The notes below the pieces were generated by a model, which saw only the letters and a list, made by a program, of their open reading frames with translations, was not told the origin of the DNA and did not search any database. From the NCBI GenBank assembly GCA_024230295.1, contig JAAERN010000049.1, positions 1 to 64,000 on the forward strand: 64,000 nucleotides of DNA, read 5' to 3'. Below are positions 45,391-53,721 of this stretch, in pieces (within the stretch, counting starts at the first letter, position 1; the number at the start of each line of letters is the position of its first letter). The position numbers were made by a program, and so were the translations under genes. The DNA comes from Planctomycetota bacterium (GTDB lineage Bacteria > Planctomycetota > Phycisphaerae > Phycisphaerales > SM1A02).

Positions 45391-45489
45391 GCCAAGTTCT
45401 ATCGGCGAGGTTCATCAAGCCGGACCACAATCGCCCCTTCTGTCAGGAGCCTCGCCCCACGGCCCTTACCCCGGGGGCCGCCCCCGCAC

Positions 45490-45519
45490 TTGACCCCCTT
45501 GTCGCAGCCCTGCTACAAT
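45490..45519 (+). promoter_or_regulatory. Sigma70-type promoter of the initiator tRNA
   Basis: TTGACC at 45490-45495 and TACAAT at 45514-45519, separated by 18 bases, precede the tRNA gene by about 12 bases. The near-consensus boxes fit a strong stable-RNA promoter. Confidence 0.75.
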
Positions 45520-45531
45520 TTCCGCTTCGAC

Positions 45532-45605
<74 letters not shown>

Positions 45606-45644
45606 TTACAAACAGCCCCGGCCTCTGGCCGGGGCTGTTTGTAA
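45606..45644. terminator. Long perfect hairpin after tRNA-fMet
   Basis: The arms 45606-45623 and 45627-45644 are an 18-base perfect inverted repeat around a 3-base TCT loop. The GC-rich inner part has CAGCCCCGGCC and the outer part TTACAAA. The outer A/T pairs provide T-runs in both directions, so it can terminate the tRNA transcript and act as a bidirectional terminator. Confidence 0.85.
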
Positions 45645-45976
45645 AAACAGAGCCTCCCGCAAAGTGAGGCGTGCGGTCTCCTGATCGCCTGCTCTTCCTT
45701 CCCGCGGCCTGCGCGACGACACCACACTCTCGACGGATATCGCAGAGTTGATTCGGTGGGTGTCCGGTATTCCTCGTTTCAGCGGCACGAGTCCATGGGA
45801 CATCTATTTCACCGCCGGATTCCGAGGCAGGAATGCAAATGGCGTATTGATGTGCCTGACACTACGCCACCTGCAGACTGCCAGATCTGCATCTCCATGC
45901 TGCACAGGAAGCTACATTACGAGTCGAGTCGATGGACAGTTCCGCTCGCATGCGCCGCATGGAAGGAAGCGATGGG
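45645..45976. other. Gap without recognisable gene
   Basis: Between the tRNA terminator and the pectate-lyase-like gene I see no gene, no repeat and no convincing promoter. The leader for the next gene includes GGAAGGA at 45961-45967, ten bases before its likely start at 45977. Confidence 0.6.
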
Positions 45977-47383
45977 ATGATGATTCTCGCAGTGTTGGCA
46001 ATTGGGGGCGTGCCTGATTTCTCGCGGGCTGGCTGTGATGAATTGCCACGCCCTAGGCAGGTTGTGAGCGTGCTCGACTTCGGCGCTGTTGCCGATGACG
46101 AAACTGGAGACGCTTCGGCGATTCAGGCGGCGATAGATTCAGTTGCCGATTCTGGTGGTCAAGTGCAGATTCCGGCGGGCCGCTGGGTGCTTGATGCGCC
46201 CCTGCGAGTTTCTACGTCCGGTGTCCGAATCTGCGGCGATGCTGGCGGCGGCACGGTACTGCACTGCCCGAAGCCACTGGCCGAACTTCGAGGGCCACAT
46301 CGGCGATGGAGTTGGTCCGGCGGCATGCTGGAGTTGTCTCCACGTGGTACCGAAACTGTTCTCGCAACAGTAATTGCAGATGCCGCAGATGGCGCGACGT
46401 CTCTTGATGTTGCGTGGTCTGATGATCACGATCGACCTCGCGTTGGCGATTGGGTACAGGTTCGCTGGTACAACGACCGCGATGCCGACACACTCCTTCA
46501 CTGGCTGTATGGCGGGGTGATTGATCCAGCGGACTACGGCAGTGAACTCCAGGCTTCACAGAAGCCGCGTGTCGTCAGTTGGGCGCAAGTGATGTCGATG
46601 GATCGCGGCCGCGTAGAGATTGACCCACCGCTTCCGGCTCCCATCCGCAGCGCGTGGAAGGTAGAACTGCTTGCAAAGCCCCACCTTCTTGGATGCGAAG
46701 TGCGTGGCGTGACCTTCGACTTTCCAATCACGCAATATCCGGGGCATCTCAAGGAACGGGGCTTTAACGCCATCGCAGGAAACGGGCTGGTTCACTGCAA
46801 CCTGACTGACATCACAATCAACAACGCCGACAGCGGAATTCTTCTTGGTAAGTGTGGCTTCACAACCCTGCGAGACATCGCTATCAGCGGTCGCAAGATG
46901 CATCACCCCATTTCACTCAGTTGGTGCAGCAACTGCTTGGTCGAAGACTTCTCGATCGAAGCGCCGCACGTGCATGGCACGACACTGTCCTGGTCAAGCC
47001 ACTACAACGTCTTTCATCGTGGTTCTGGCCAGGCGCTGGCGATGGATTGTCACCGCGCCTGTTCCTTTCGCAATCTTCATCAAGACATGGTGGTTGATCA
47101 GGGCCGCAAGTTGCAGCAGCCACTTCGAAGTGGCGGCGCAAAAGGCCGCGGCCCGCACGCTGCTCGCGAAAATGTGTACTGGAATATTGAGTTCCGATTC
47201 GAGGGTGACGGGCCTCCCTTCCAAGTCAGCCGCCTCTCTCAGTGGCCACTTGGCACTTTCGTCGGGTGGCACGGAAACCGCGACATCGACATGTCGGCGG
47301 CGCGTAAGGACCAAACGGTCACGCTGATCAACGAACGGCCACGCCCCGGACCATGGGCAAGCAATTCCATCAGCGGCCCGTAG
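45977..47383 (+). CDS. Secreted right-handed beta-helix (pectate-lyase-like) protein
   Basis: The 468-residue protein starts with a short hydrophobic region (MMILAVLAIGGVPDFSRAGC, possibly a signal peptide or lipobox at the Cys). VLDFGAVADDETGDASAIQAAIDS is the N-terminal cap of the pectate_lyase_3 type found in polysaccharide-active beta-helix enzymes, and repeated short strands (NGLVHCNLTDITINNADSG, CLVEDFSIEAPHVHG) form helix rungs. No catalytic residue set is evident. GGAAGGA precedes the start by 10 bases; ATG 45932 is an alternative. It ends with TAG at 47381-47383; a half dockerin module follows in another frame (47400-47468). Confidence 0.78.
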   Translation: MMILAVLAIGGVPDFSRAGCDELPRPRQVVSVLDFGAVADDETGDASAIQAAIDSVADSGGQVQIPAGRWVLDAPLRVSTSGVRICGDAGGGTVLHCPKPLAELRGPHRRWSWSGGMLELSPRGTETVLATVIADAADGATSLDVAWSDDHDRPRVGDWVQVRWYNDRDADTLLHWLYGGVIDPADYGSELQASQKPRVVSWAQVMSMDRGRVEIDPPLPAPIRSAWKVELLAKPHLLGCEVRGVTFDFPITQYPGHLKERGFNAIAGNGLVHCNLTDITINNADSGILLGKCGFTTLRDIAISGRKMHHPISLSWCSNCLVEDFSIEAPHVHGTTLSWSSHYNVFHRGSGQALAMDCHRACSFRNLHQDMVVDQGRKLQQPLRSGGAKGRGPHAARENVYWNIEFRFEGDGPPFQVSRLSQWPLGTFVGWHGNRDIDMSAARKDQTVTLINERPRPGPWASNSISGP

Positions 47384-47399
47384 GCCAATCACAAGGCGT

Positions 47400-47468
47400 G
47401 GCGGAGTCAGCGTCGTCAATATCGACGACCTGCTCAACCTGATGTCCGCATGGGGACCATGTCTGTAA
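47400..47468 (+). pseudogene. Detached half dockerin module after the beta-helix gene
   Basis: In a frame shifted by one base from the upstream gene, 22 codons read as GGVSVVNIDDLLNLMSAWG and end PCL before TAA at 47466-47468. This is the second half of the planctomycete dockerin-like tail (compare NIDDLLELVGAWG at the end of the 56725 gene). The first half is absent. A deletion or frameshift probably removed it from the beta-helix protein. Confidence 0.6.
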
Positions 47469-47590
47469 ACATCGCGATGCCACGTACGTCGCAAGCCGCA
47501 ACGAGACATGCTCGGCACATCCCCAAATCGGCTATTGATGATGCACTCGACACACCGTGACAATCAGTAGTACGGGCGATCAGCGCCGGA

Positions 47591-49447
47591 CTACTTGCCG
47601 CCGCGACGCTGCTTCGACGACGGCTTGCCGCCGCTCCGCTCATTTTGCCACTTCGCCTTGAATCCACCCGATCGCTTGGAAGAACCACCAGCAGTCTTGC
47701 CTCGCCGCGCGCCGCCACCCGAAGCTGGCGCGGAACGCGACTGGCTGTCCTCACGCCACGCAGGCGTGTACCCAGCCGAAACCGGAGTCTTGCCGCGAGA
47801 ACCCTTAGTGAACTTCTTCTTCCCTGCGGTTTTCGACTGAGACATCGCCTCATCGCGACCTTTCCACGCCGGCCTAGAGCCGCCCGGCTTCTTCGCCTTC
47901 GCGGGCTTGCTCTTCTGATATCGCTTTCCACCAGAACCGGTTCGCGGCGCAGCGCTACCGCCGGAGTCCTCACGCCAAGCAGGCGTGTAACCGTCGGATC
48001 GCTGTGACTTCGCGTGGTCCTGCGTGGGACGCTTGCTCGCTCCAGAAGTCCGGTTACCCGTAGCAGAACTGCCCTCATCCTTGCTCCGCCAACTGGGACG
48101 ACCTTCCTTGTACGGCGCACCACCGGATCGCTTGGCGTACTTTTTCTTGCCCGCTGCGGGCTTACCGCCCCCGGACTTCCAACTGGGCTTGGCGCCCCGA
48201 TAGGACTTTCGATCGCTGCGATTCCAGGACGTCGATTCCGAAACTGGGCTTGTCGCCGCACCGGTCGACCGCGGCATTGGGGCCATCGTTGGGAGATTCT
48301 CTGCAGCCGGCAGCGTGATATTTGCCCGTCGCTCGATAGCCCGAAGCATCTTGCGCTGGTCATGGCAGCAGAAAGTGATCGCCTTGCCACTTGCCCCAGC
48401 TCTGGCAGTACGCCCAATTCGATGGACATACGTCTCTGGATCGATCGGCATGTCAAAGTTGATGACGTGCGTCACGGACTGGACGTCGATTCCCCGCGAA
48501 GCAATATCTGTTGCAACCAACACCTGCACATCCCCCGAACGGAATCCCTGCATGGTGGAGTTGCGAGCCGATTGCGACTTGTTGGAATGGATGGCATCGG
48601 CTGCGATTCCACATTGCTGGAGGCGGCGAGTGACCTTGTCGGCTCCGTGCTTGGTCCGCGTGAACACGAGTGCGCGGTGCACCTGCTCCGTGCCAAGAAC
48701 ATGGGCGAGCAATTGAATCTTCTGTGGCTGCCCGACCACGATGACCCGCTGCTCAACCGAATCGACAGTCGTAGCCTCAGGCGCGGTCTCGACGATCTCA
48801 GGGTTTCGCATCAGATCACCAGCAAGTTTGCGGATGCTCTCTGAGATCGTGGCCGAAAACAGAAGCGTCTGACGGTTCTTGCGAGTCATTGCCTCGATCT
48901 GGCGGATATCGGCGATGAAGCCCATGTCGAGCATTCGGTCTGCTTCATCAAGCACGAGCGTTTCGACCGCTGAGAGATCGATGAGCTTCTGCTGCACAAG
49001 GTCCTTGAGTCGTCCTGGCGTTGCCACCAACACATCGACACCGTGACGCATCGACCGAACTTGGTGATACTGCTTGACGCCGCCATACACAACGGCAAAC
49101 TTCAACTGCACATGATTGCCATAGTCCTTGAAGCTGCCGTGAATCTGTGTCGCGAGCTCGCGCGTCGGGCACAGAACAAGCGCCCTTGGAAAACTCACTC
49201 GACGATGGCGCTCCTGTCCCTTGACGATGCGGGGCTGTGGCCTAGTTCGCCTTTGCGAGAGGCGATGAAGAATCGGCAAAGCAAAGGCGCACGTTTTGCC
49301 AGTGCCGGTCTGGGCCGTGCCAAGCACGTCTCGCCCTTCCATGGCTGGAGGAATTGCCCCGGCCTGTATGTCCGTGGTGGTGGTGTAGCCCTTGGCGGAG
49401 ACAGCGCGAACAATGGGCTCAGCGAGCCGCAGTGCTGAGAAACTCAT
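47591..49447 (-). CDS. rhlE: DEAD-box RNA helicase RhlE with repetitive basic tail
   Basis: RhlE unwinds RNA with ATP (618 aa). Residues about 1-370 are the two RecA domains: Q-motif, AQTGTGKT, PTRELA, ATPGRL, VLDEADRMLDMGF (DEAD), SATIS (SAT), and HRIGRTARAG. The C-terminal about 240 residues are low-complexity, basic and Gly/Ser-rich, with repeats such as GYTPAWREDS (two copies, about 47747-47773 and 47964-47992) and RPSWRSKDE, KPSWKSG and RPAWKGRDE. Start ATG 49447 gives MSFSALRLAEP; no Shine-Dalgarno is visible. A 550-base gap upstream includes a hairpin 25 bases before the start. Confidence 0.93.
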   Translation of the reverse strand: MSFSALRLAEPIVRAVSAKGYTTTTDIQAGAIPPAMEGRDVLGTAQTGTGKTCAFALPILHRLSQRRTRPQPRIVKGQERHRRVSFPRALVLCPTRELATQIHGSFKDYGNHVQLKFAVVYGGVKQYHQVRSMRHGVDVLVATPGRLKDLVQQKLIDLSAVETLVLDEADRMLDMGFIADIRQIEAMTRKNRQTLLFSATISESIRKLAGDLMRNPEIVETAPEATTVDSVEQRVIVVGQPQKIQLLAHVLGTEQVHRALVFTRTKHGADKVTRRLQQCGIAADAIHSNKSQSARNSTMQGFRSGDVQVLVATDIASRGIDVQSVTHVINFDMPIDPETYVHRIGRTARAGASGKAITFCCHDQRKMLRAIERRANITLPAAENLPTMAPMPRSTGAATSPVSESTSWNRSDRKSYRGAKPSWKSGGGKPAAGKKKYAKRSGGAPYKEGRPSWRSKDEGSSATGNRTSGASKRPTQDHAKSQRSDGYTPAWREDSGGSAAPRTGSGGKRYQKSKPAKAKKPGGSRPAWKGRDEAMSQSKTAGKKKFTKGSRGKTPVSAGYTPAWREDSQSRSAPASGGGARRGKTAGGSSKRSGGFKAKWQNERSGGKPSSKQRRGGK

Positions 49448-49997
49448 GTGAAAACATCCAATTTTTATCAGTGGCTGCAAACCGCAAATGCGTTGCAGCC
49501 GAACAGGGGGAGTGGGCGGCCTTCCATGCCGACCTTAAAGCACGCATGTGACGCCTCCCCCTACGGTTTGTGCCGCCCTGTACTGAGCGGCATTGGCCGT
49601 TGCGTCACCCGAAGCAGCGAATCGTACATGAAATCTGCCCACAGCGGACGTGTATTCAAACAATTACCAATAAACAGCCAATTTGAATCCCTGTGCAGTG
49701 TCCGCGCACCCGAACACGGCCATAACCCCCGGATTCGGATTCCTATGACAAACTCGCATATGGACCGGGTGGACTGCCCCTGCCCGCGGCGACCGCACAT
49801 ATTGGACTATGCGGCCCCCTCCTGCTCATTCACGCCCTCGCTCTGCTCGCAGTTGTTCCATGGCTGTTCAACTGGAGCGGCGTAATCGCCATGTGTTGTC
49901 GGTGTCTTTGTCTATAGACAATCGATCAATCTCCGCACTGGTACTACAGCACTTAAAGATTTGCCACTCTGTAACCCCTTGCTTCACGGGGAAACTA
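49448..49997 (-). other. Gap upstream of rhlE with a hairpin and a palindrome
   Basis: No gene is recognisable in this 550-base stretch. On the minus strand the hairpin GGCTGCAA...TTGCAGCC (49473-49500) lies 25 bases before the rhlE ATG and could influence its leader. A perfect 14-base palindrome is at 49908-49921. The rest has no repeat or RNA-like pattern I can support. A long leader typical of cold-regulated helicases is possible but not shown. Confidence 0.4.
49908..49921. promoter_or_regulatory. 14-base perfect palindrome, possible operator
   Basis: TTGTCTATAGACAA is a perfect inverted repeat in the form used by GntR-type and similar dimeric repressors. It lies 77 bases past the 3' end of the methyltransferase gene and about 460 bases upstream of rhlE. 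No regulator gene is close. Binding is inferred. Confidence 0.3.
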
Positions 49998-50765
49998 TCA
50001 CTCGTCGGATCGGTGCGGCTGCTTGTGGACGAACATGCATACCGCCACCGCGAACTTGGGCGGCAGCAGACGATGCATCACCAGCAGCATCCGGTAGACC
50101 AGCACACGATTGAAGTGGTAGGCAGGCTCGGAAATGTCGTAGTACCAACTCACTTCATCATCCGGGAAGTATCTTTTGAGATCCCGCGGCGAATTGAGTT
50201 TGTACACGGTCGGGAACACATCCTGAGCCTTGCGAAACGGTTGAATGTAATGCAGCAGCCGATCGTGCAGAGCATTGGGAATGAGGCGGGAACACATGAC
50301 CAGGTATCCGAACTTGTTCGGCGTTCGAACACACAGCCGACCACCCGGCTTGAGAATTCGCCGGAGCTCCAGCATGATCACTTCGGGATTTTCGATGTGT
50401 TCAAAGACCATATCGCTCACGATGACGTCGAACTGCTCATCCTCGAAGGGCAGCGGCTCGTCGGGATCGAAGTGAATCTGATGATCGCTGCAGGGATGTG
50501 ATTTGACGACCGGATCGATGTCTGCAGCCCACACTTCAGCCCCGGTGTGGCGTAGATCCTGCAGATGCTTGGAGTAGGCCGACTTTCGATTGTCGTGAAA
50601 GCAGCCCCGTCCTGCGCCGAAGTCCAGCACCTTGGGGTCCGACCCAGCCTTGAGAATAGCGGCATGTACGAATCCGTAGAAACGAACTCCACCATCCATC
50701 TTGGTGAATGAGTCAACTGCGTATTCGGAATGTACACAGGCTTCAACCCGAACACGATCGGCCAT
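49998..50765 (-). CDS. Class I SAM-dependent methyltransferase
   Basis: This 255-residue protein is a Rossmann-type methyltransferase. Motif I VLDFGAGRGCF (about 46-56) binds the adenosylmethionine; the acidic residue after strand 2 is in VWAADIDP, motif II-like FDVIVSDMVFEHI follows, and ILKPGGRLCVRTPN is the post-motif. The C-terminal half has hydrophobic helices and a basic end. The methyl acceptor is unknown; small-molecule or glycan-linked lipid targets are possible. It is a single-gene unit with a 550-base gap on one side and a 512-base gap on the other. Confidence 0.88.
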   Translation of the reverse strand: MADRVRVEACVHSEYAVDSFTKMDGGVRFYGFVHAAILKAGSDPKVLDFGAGRGCFHDNRKSAYSKHLQDLRHTGAEVWAADIDPVVKSHPCSDHQIHFDPDEPLPFEDEQFDVIVSDMVFEHIENPEVIMLELRRILKPGGRLCVRTPNKFGYLVMCSRLIPNALHDRLLHYIQPFRKAQDVFPTVYKLNSPRDLKRYFPDDEVSWYYDISEPAYHFNRVLVYRMLLVMHRLLPPKFAVAVCMFVHKQPHRSDE

Positions 50766-51277
50766 GGTGTGTCTGCCTTATGCCCCAGTGGTCAACCGCA
50801 GTCTAACAACGCTGCGAGTTGGTACACCGCCCCGGATGCTCACTCATCGGCTGGCCATCAACCCGCCACAAGAAAATAGACATGGAATACAAACGAATGC
50901 CAGAAAACGGACGGTCTCGCGTGTAATCAGCGATCCCGCAGCACCGCGCGGGCGACGGGGTAGGCCCAAAGAAGTGCAGATGCTGGCACGGCGGGCCGAG
51001 TTCCTCTGTGTCGCTCCCCCTCACCCCTCTTTGGGCGGGTCCATCCCAAACTGGTCGGTGGCCATTGAGCGACCGGCAAGAAGCAGCTCCTGTGTGCTGC
51101 CAGCAATCAACCCCCCGTCTTCGCTCGGCGGATGGAGGACTACCAATTATCGTCTGAAAGCCATTGATGCGACTCGGATACAGGGACGCGTATTGGCGAC
51201 GATTGGCAACCCAGAGTCAGGCTTATGAACACCAAAGCGGCATGCCTTGTCTTCATCTGAAACCTCGATCCATTGAG
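50766..51277. other. Gap without supportable gene
   Basis: A 176-codon open frame crosses this stretch (50701-51228) but starts inside the methyltransferase gene and shows no recognisable motif apart from a short basic PRGRRGRPKEVQ segment. A short D-arm-like sequence near 51262-51278 on the minus strand is not part of a complete tRNA. I see no repeat or promoter I would defend. Confidence 0.4.
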
Positions 51278-52510
51278 CTACATGTTGATCCCACCGGAGA
51301 TGATGGCGGCTGCCAGATGCTCAGGCGTAATGCCCTGAAGACCCGGGGCCCTGAGATCGATGCGAGTGAAGTCGGCTTCGCGGCCGGCAACGATCGTCCC
51401 CGCATTGAGACCGAGCGACGCTGCTCCGGCGGACGTTGCCATGTCGATGAGCGGCCCGTCAATCCGGCCGTCCGCATCGACGCAGGCGCCGCGACGACCG
51501 TCTCGAAGACGCTGGCCGTATTCACACCATCGCATCTCCTCGATCATGGAGATCCGCGCGTTCGAGTCTGTGCCCAGGCAGATCGATGCCCCGCTGCTTC
51601 GCATGCCTGTCACGTCTGCGATGCCGTCACCGAGATTCGCCTCGGTCAGTGGACACAGGCACACGTGCGCCCCGGTCGATGCGTACCTCGCCATGTCCCC
51701 GGGATCCGTATGAGTGCAGTGCACCGCCGTCATGTCAGGCCCGGGATTAAGGTGATCCAGTACCAGCCGCATCGGCGTACAGCCATGAGCGTCACGGCAC
51801 GCCTGAATCTCAGCGGGCTGCTCCTCAAGATGCAGGTGAATCACCACGCCCCTACGCGCGGCCTCGGCTCGCAGATCCGCCGCCACATCAATTGGCACCG
51901 CGCGAAGCGAGTGAATGACGACTCCGATTGTCTGCTTCGGCCCCCGACAGGCCGAGGCTGCGCGATCCACCGATTGCCACCACGTATCCAGATCAACACC
52001 GTTGAATCTCCGCTGCGCTCCGGCGATCGGAGAGCCGAAGCCGCCAGCCAGATAGCAGGCGTGAAGCAGCACGATCCTGATGTCTGCCTCGTCGGCAGCT
52101 GCGAGCAATGCCTCATCAAGCGCAAAGTCCACACCTGCATCACTGTGGTGGATGTAGTGAAACTCGCCGACGCTCGTAATGCCTGCAGCCCGCATTTCCT
52201 GAAAGGCTCGAAGACTGTGTTCGTGCGCGGACTCCGGAGTCAATGTCTCCACCAATCCATACATGGCCTCACGCCAGGACCAGAAGTCGTCTTGTGGATT
52301 GGTGAACACCTCGCCCTGACCACGGAGCCCTCGTTGAAATGCGTGGCTGTGGGCATTGACGAATCCGGGAAGCAGTGCCGTGTCCGGTTCGGTGGGCTCA
52401 GCTTCCGACTTCCGAACCGCGATAATGGAATCACCGGCCGTCTCAATCTCGATCCCAGCACAAAAATCGCCGTCGACCCACGCCAATGCTGGCCGCAGAA
52501 CAGTGGTCAT
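51278..52510 (-). CDS. hutF: Formimidoylglutamate deiminase
   Basis: HutF removes ammonia from N-formimidoyl-L-glutamate to give N-formyl-L-glutamate in histidine degradation (410 aa). It is an amidohydrolase-fold protein. The metal-binding HxH and the family signature are in GFVNAHSHAFQRGLRG (about residue 53-68). VIHLHLEEQP, TAVHCTHTD and LGTDSNARISM carry the other ligands. The SNARIS part is typical of HutF. The start ATG 52510 overlaps the stop of the M20 gene upstream as ATGA. No hutG, hutH or hutU is in the window. Confidence 0.92.
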   Translation of the reverse strand: MTTVLRPALAWVDGDFCAGIEIETAGDSIIAVRKSEAEPTEPDTALLPGFVNAHSHAFQRGLRGQGEVFTNPQDDFWSWREAMYGLVETLTPESAHEHSLRAFQEMRAAGITSVGEFHYIHHSDAGVDFALDEALLAAADEADIRIVLLHACYLAGGFGSPIAGAQRRFNGVDLDTWWQSVDRAASACRGPKQTIGVVIHSLRAVPIDVAADLRAEAARRGVVIHLHLEEQPAEIQACRDAHGCTPMRLVLDHLNPGPDMTAVHCTHTDPGDMARYASTGAHVCLCPLTEANLGDGIADVTGMRSSGASICLGTDSNARISMIEEMRWCEYGQRLRDGRRGACVDADGRIDGPLIDMATSAGAASLGLNAGTIVAGREADFTRIDLRAPGLQGITPEHLAAAIISGGINM

Positions 52511-53670
52511 GCTCCACCTCCGCATCGACCCGCGATCAAACGCTTCAGATGGTCTCTCGCGGCGATCATGTCCGCCTCGGGCACGTACTCGTTCGGCCGA
52601 TGCGCCACTGCGATATCGCCCGGGCCAAAGAGTACGCAGTCAAGTCCCAGCCTCTCGAGATGCCCACCGTCGCTGCAATACGAAACTCCGATGTCCTGTT
52701 CCTGGCCTACCAGCGCCCTGCATGCGACTTCAATCTCACTCCCACGAGGCGTTCGCATCGGTGGATTGTTGTTGTAGACGTCAAGCGACCAGTCAAGCGG
52801 CCACGCAGCAAGGGCCGCATCGATTGCCGCGCGAATCTCGCCGAGCAGCACCGCGGCGTCCTGATCGGGAAGTACGCGAAGGCCGCAGTCCACCGCAGCC
52901 TCATCCGGAATGACATTCCACGCGGTTCCTGCCCGGAGTCTGACGGGCGCAAGCACCGGATGCGGAACACGCACAAACGCGGAGGATTCATCGCTCCGCA
53001 TGTCCTCAAGTCGCACCCGTTCCTCGTCAATCGCACCGAGAACCCGCATCGCACCGTCGATGGCATTGACCCCGCTCAGCGGTGCGCCAGTGTGACCGGT
53101 AGCGCCCCTTACCGTAATCGTGAACTTCAAATGACCCTTGTGCAGCCGCACGACGCGAAGCGAAGTCGGTTCACCTACAACGCACGCCTTCGGGAGCAGC
53201 GGCAGCGATGCGGCATTCTCAGCAAGCACACCGGCCCCGAGGGAGCCAAGTTCTTCATCGCTGGTCAAAATGAGCGCGAGTGGATGTTTGAGTTGCCCCG
53301 CCTCTCGAAGCAAATTCGTCGCCATCGCAACAAATCCGGTCATGTCACAACTGCCCCGCCCATACCAGCCGCCGTCTCGCTGCGTCAGCGTGAAGGGGTC
53401 GCTTCTCCATCCCTCTCCCACCGGCACCGTGTCGATATGAGCCGAGAGACTCAACCCGCCGGGCTCGTCAGTCGGGCCAGCAACTGCAATGAGGTTGTCC
53501 CGGCCCTTGCCTGCCCCCGGAAGCCGGCACACCTCGCAGCCTGCATCTTCCAGAAGGTTCCCAACACGATCAAGCGCAGGATCGCTCGGACCACCCGACG
53601 TCTTATCGATCGCCATAAGTTCCGCCAGGAGTGTTCGATCGGCGGCCGTTCCGGTACGCTGCTCAGGCAT
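52507..53670 (-). CDS. M20-family metallohydrolase (acetylornithine deacetylase-like)
   Basis: This zinc-dependent amidohydrolase of 387 residues resembles ArgE, which removes acetyl from N-acetylornithine. LSAHIDTVPVGEGW has the metal-binding His and Asp, GRGSCDMTGFVA a second Asp, and LTSDEELGSLGA the catalytic Glu pair. The dimerisation domain is about 175-295. The final His ligand may be the HRPNEYVP motif near residue 360. The start ATG 53670 is preceded by an open frame that reaches 53784. It overlaps hutF (ATGA), which invites a role in removing the formyl group from HutF's product; this is inference. Confidence 0.85.
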   Translation of the reverse strand: MPEQRTGTAADRTLLAELMAIDKTSGGPSDPALDRVGNLLEDAGCEVCRLPGAGKGRDNLIAVAGPTDEPGGLSLSAHIDTVPVGEGWRSDPFTLTQRDGGWYGRGSCDMTGFVAMATNLLREAGQLKHPLALILTSDEELGSLGAGVLAENAASLPLLPKACVVGEPTSLRVVRLHKGHLKFTITVRGATGHTGAPLSGVNAIDGAMRVLGAIDEERVRLEDMRSDESSAFVRVPHPVLAPVRLRAGTAWNVIPDEAAVDCGLRVLPDQDAAVLLGEIRAAIDAALAAWPLDWSLDVYNNNPPMRTPRGSEIEVACRALVGQEQDIGVSYCSDGGHLERLGLDCVLFGPGDIAVAHRPNEYVPEADMIAARDHLKRLIAGRCGGGA

Positions 53671-53721
53671 CAGGGCAGGATACCTCGCAGGACCCGCAGC
53701 CCCATTAGGAAGGACATCTCC

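Noticed and set aside
45606-45644. Treating the 18-base inverted repeat as a mobile-element end
   Set aside because: It lies directly after the tRNA with a 3-base loop, the usual position and form of a terminator, and no direct repeats flank it.
50701-51228. A 176-codon plus-strand frame over the methyltransferase start
   Set aside because: It begins antisense to the methyltransferase, has no recognisable motif and no clear ribosome site.
51262-51280. A tRNA-like D arm (AGCTCAATGGATCGAG) on the minus strand at the end of hutF
   Set aside because: No T arm or acceptor pairing follows, and the sequence is partly hutF coding.
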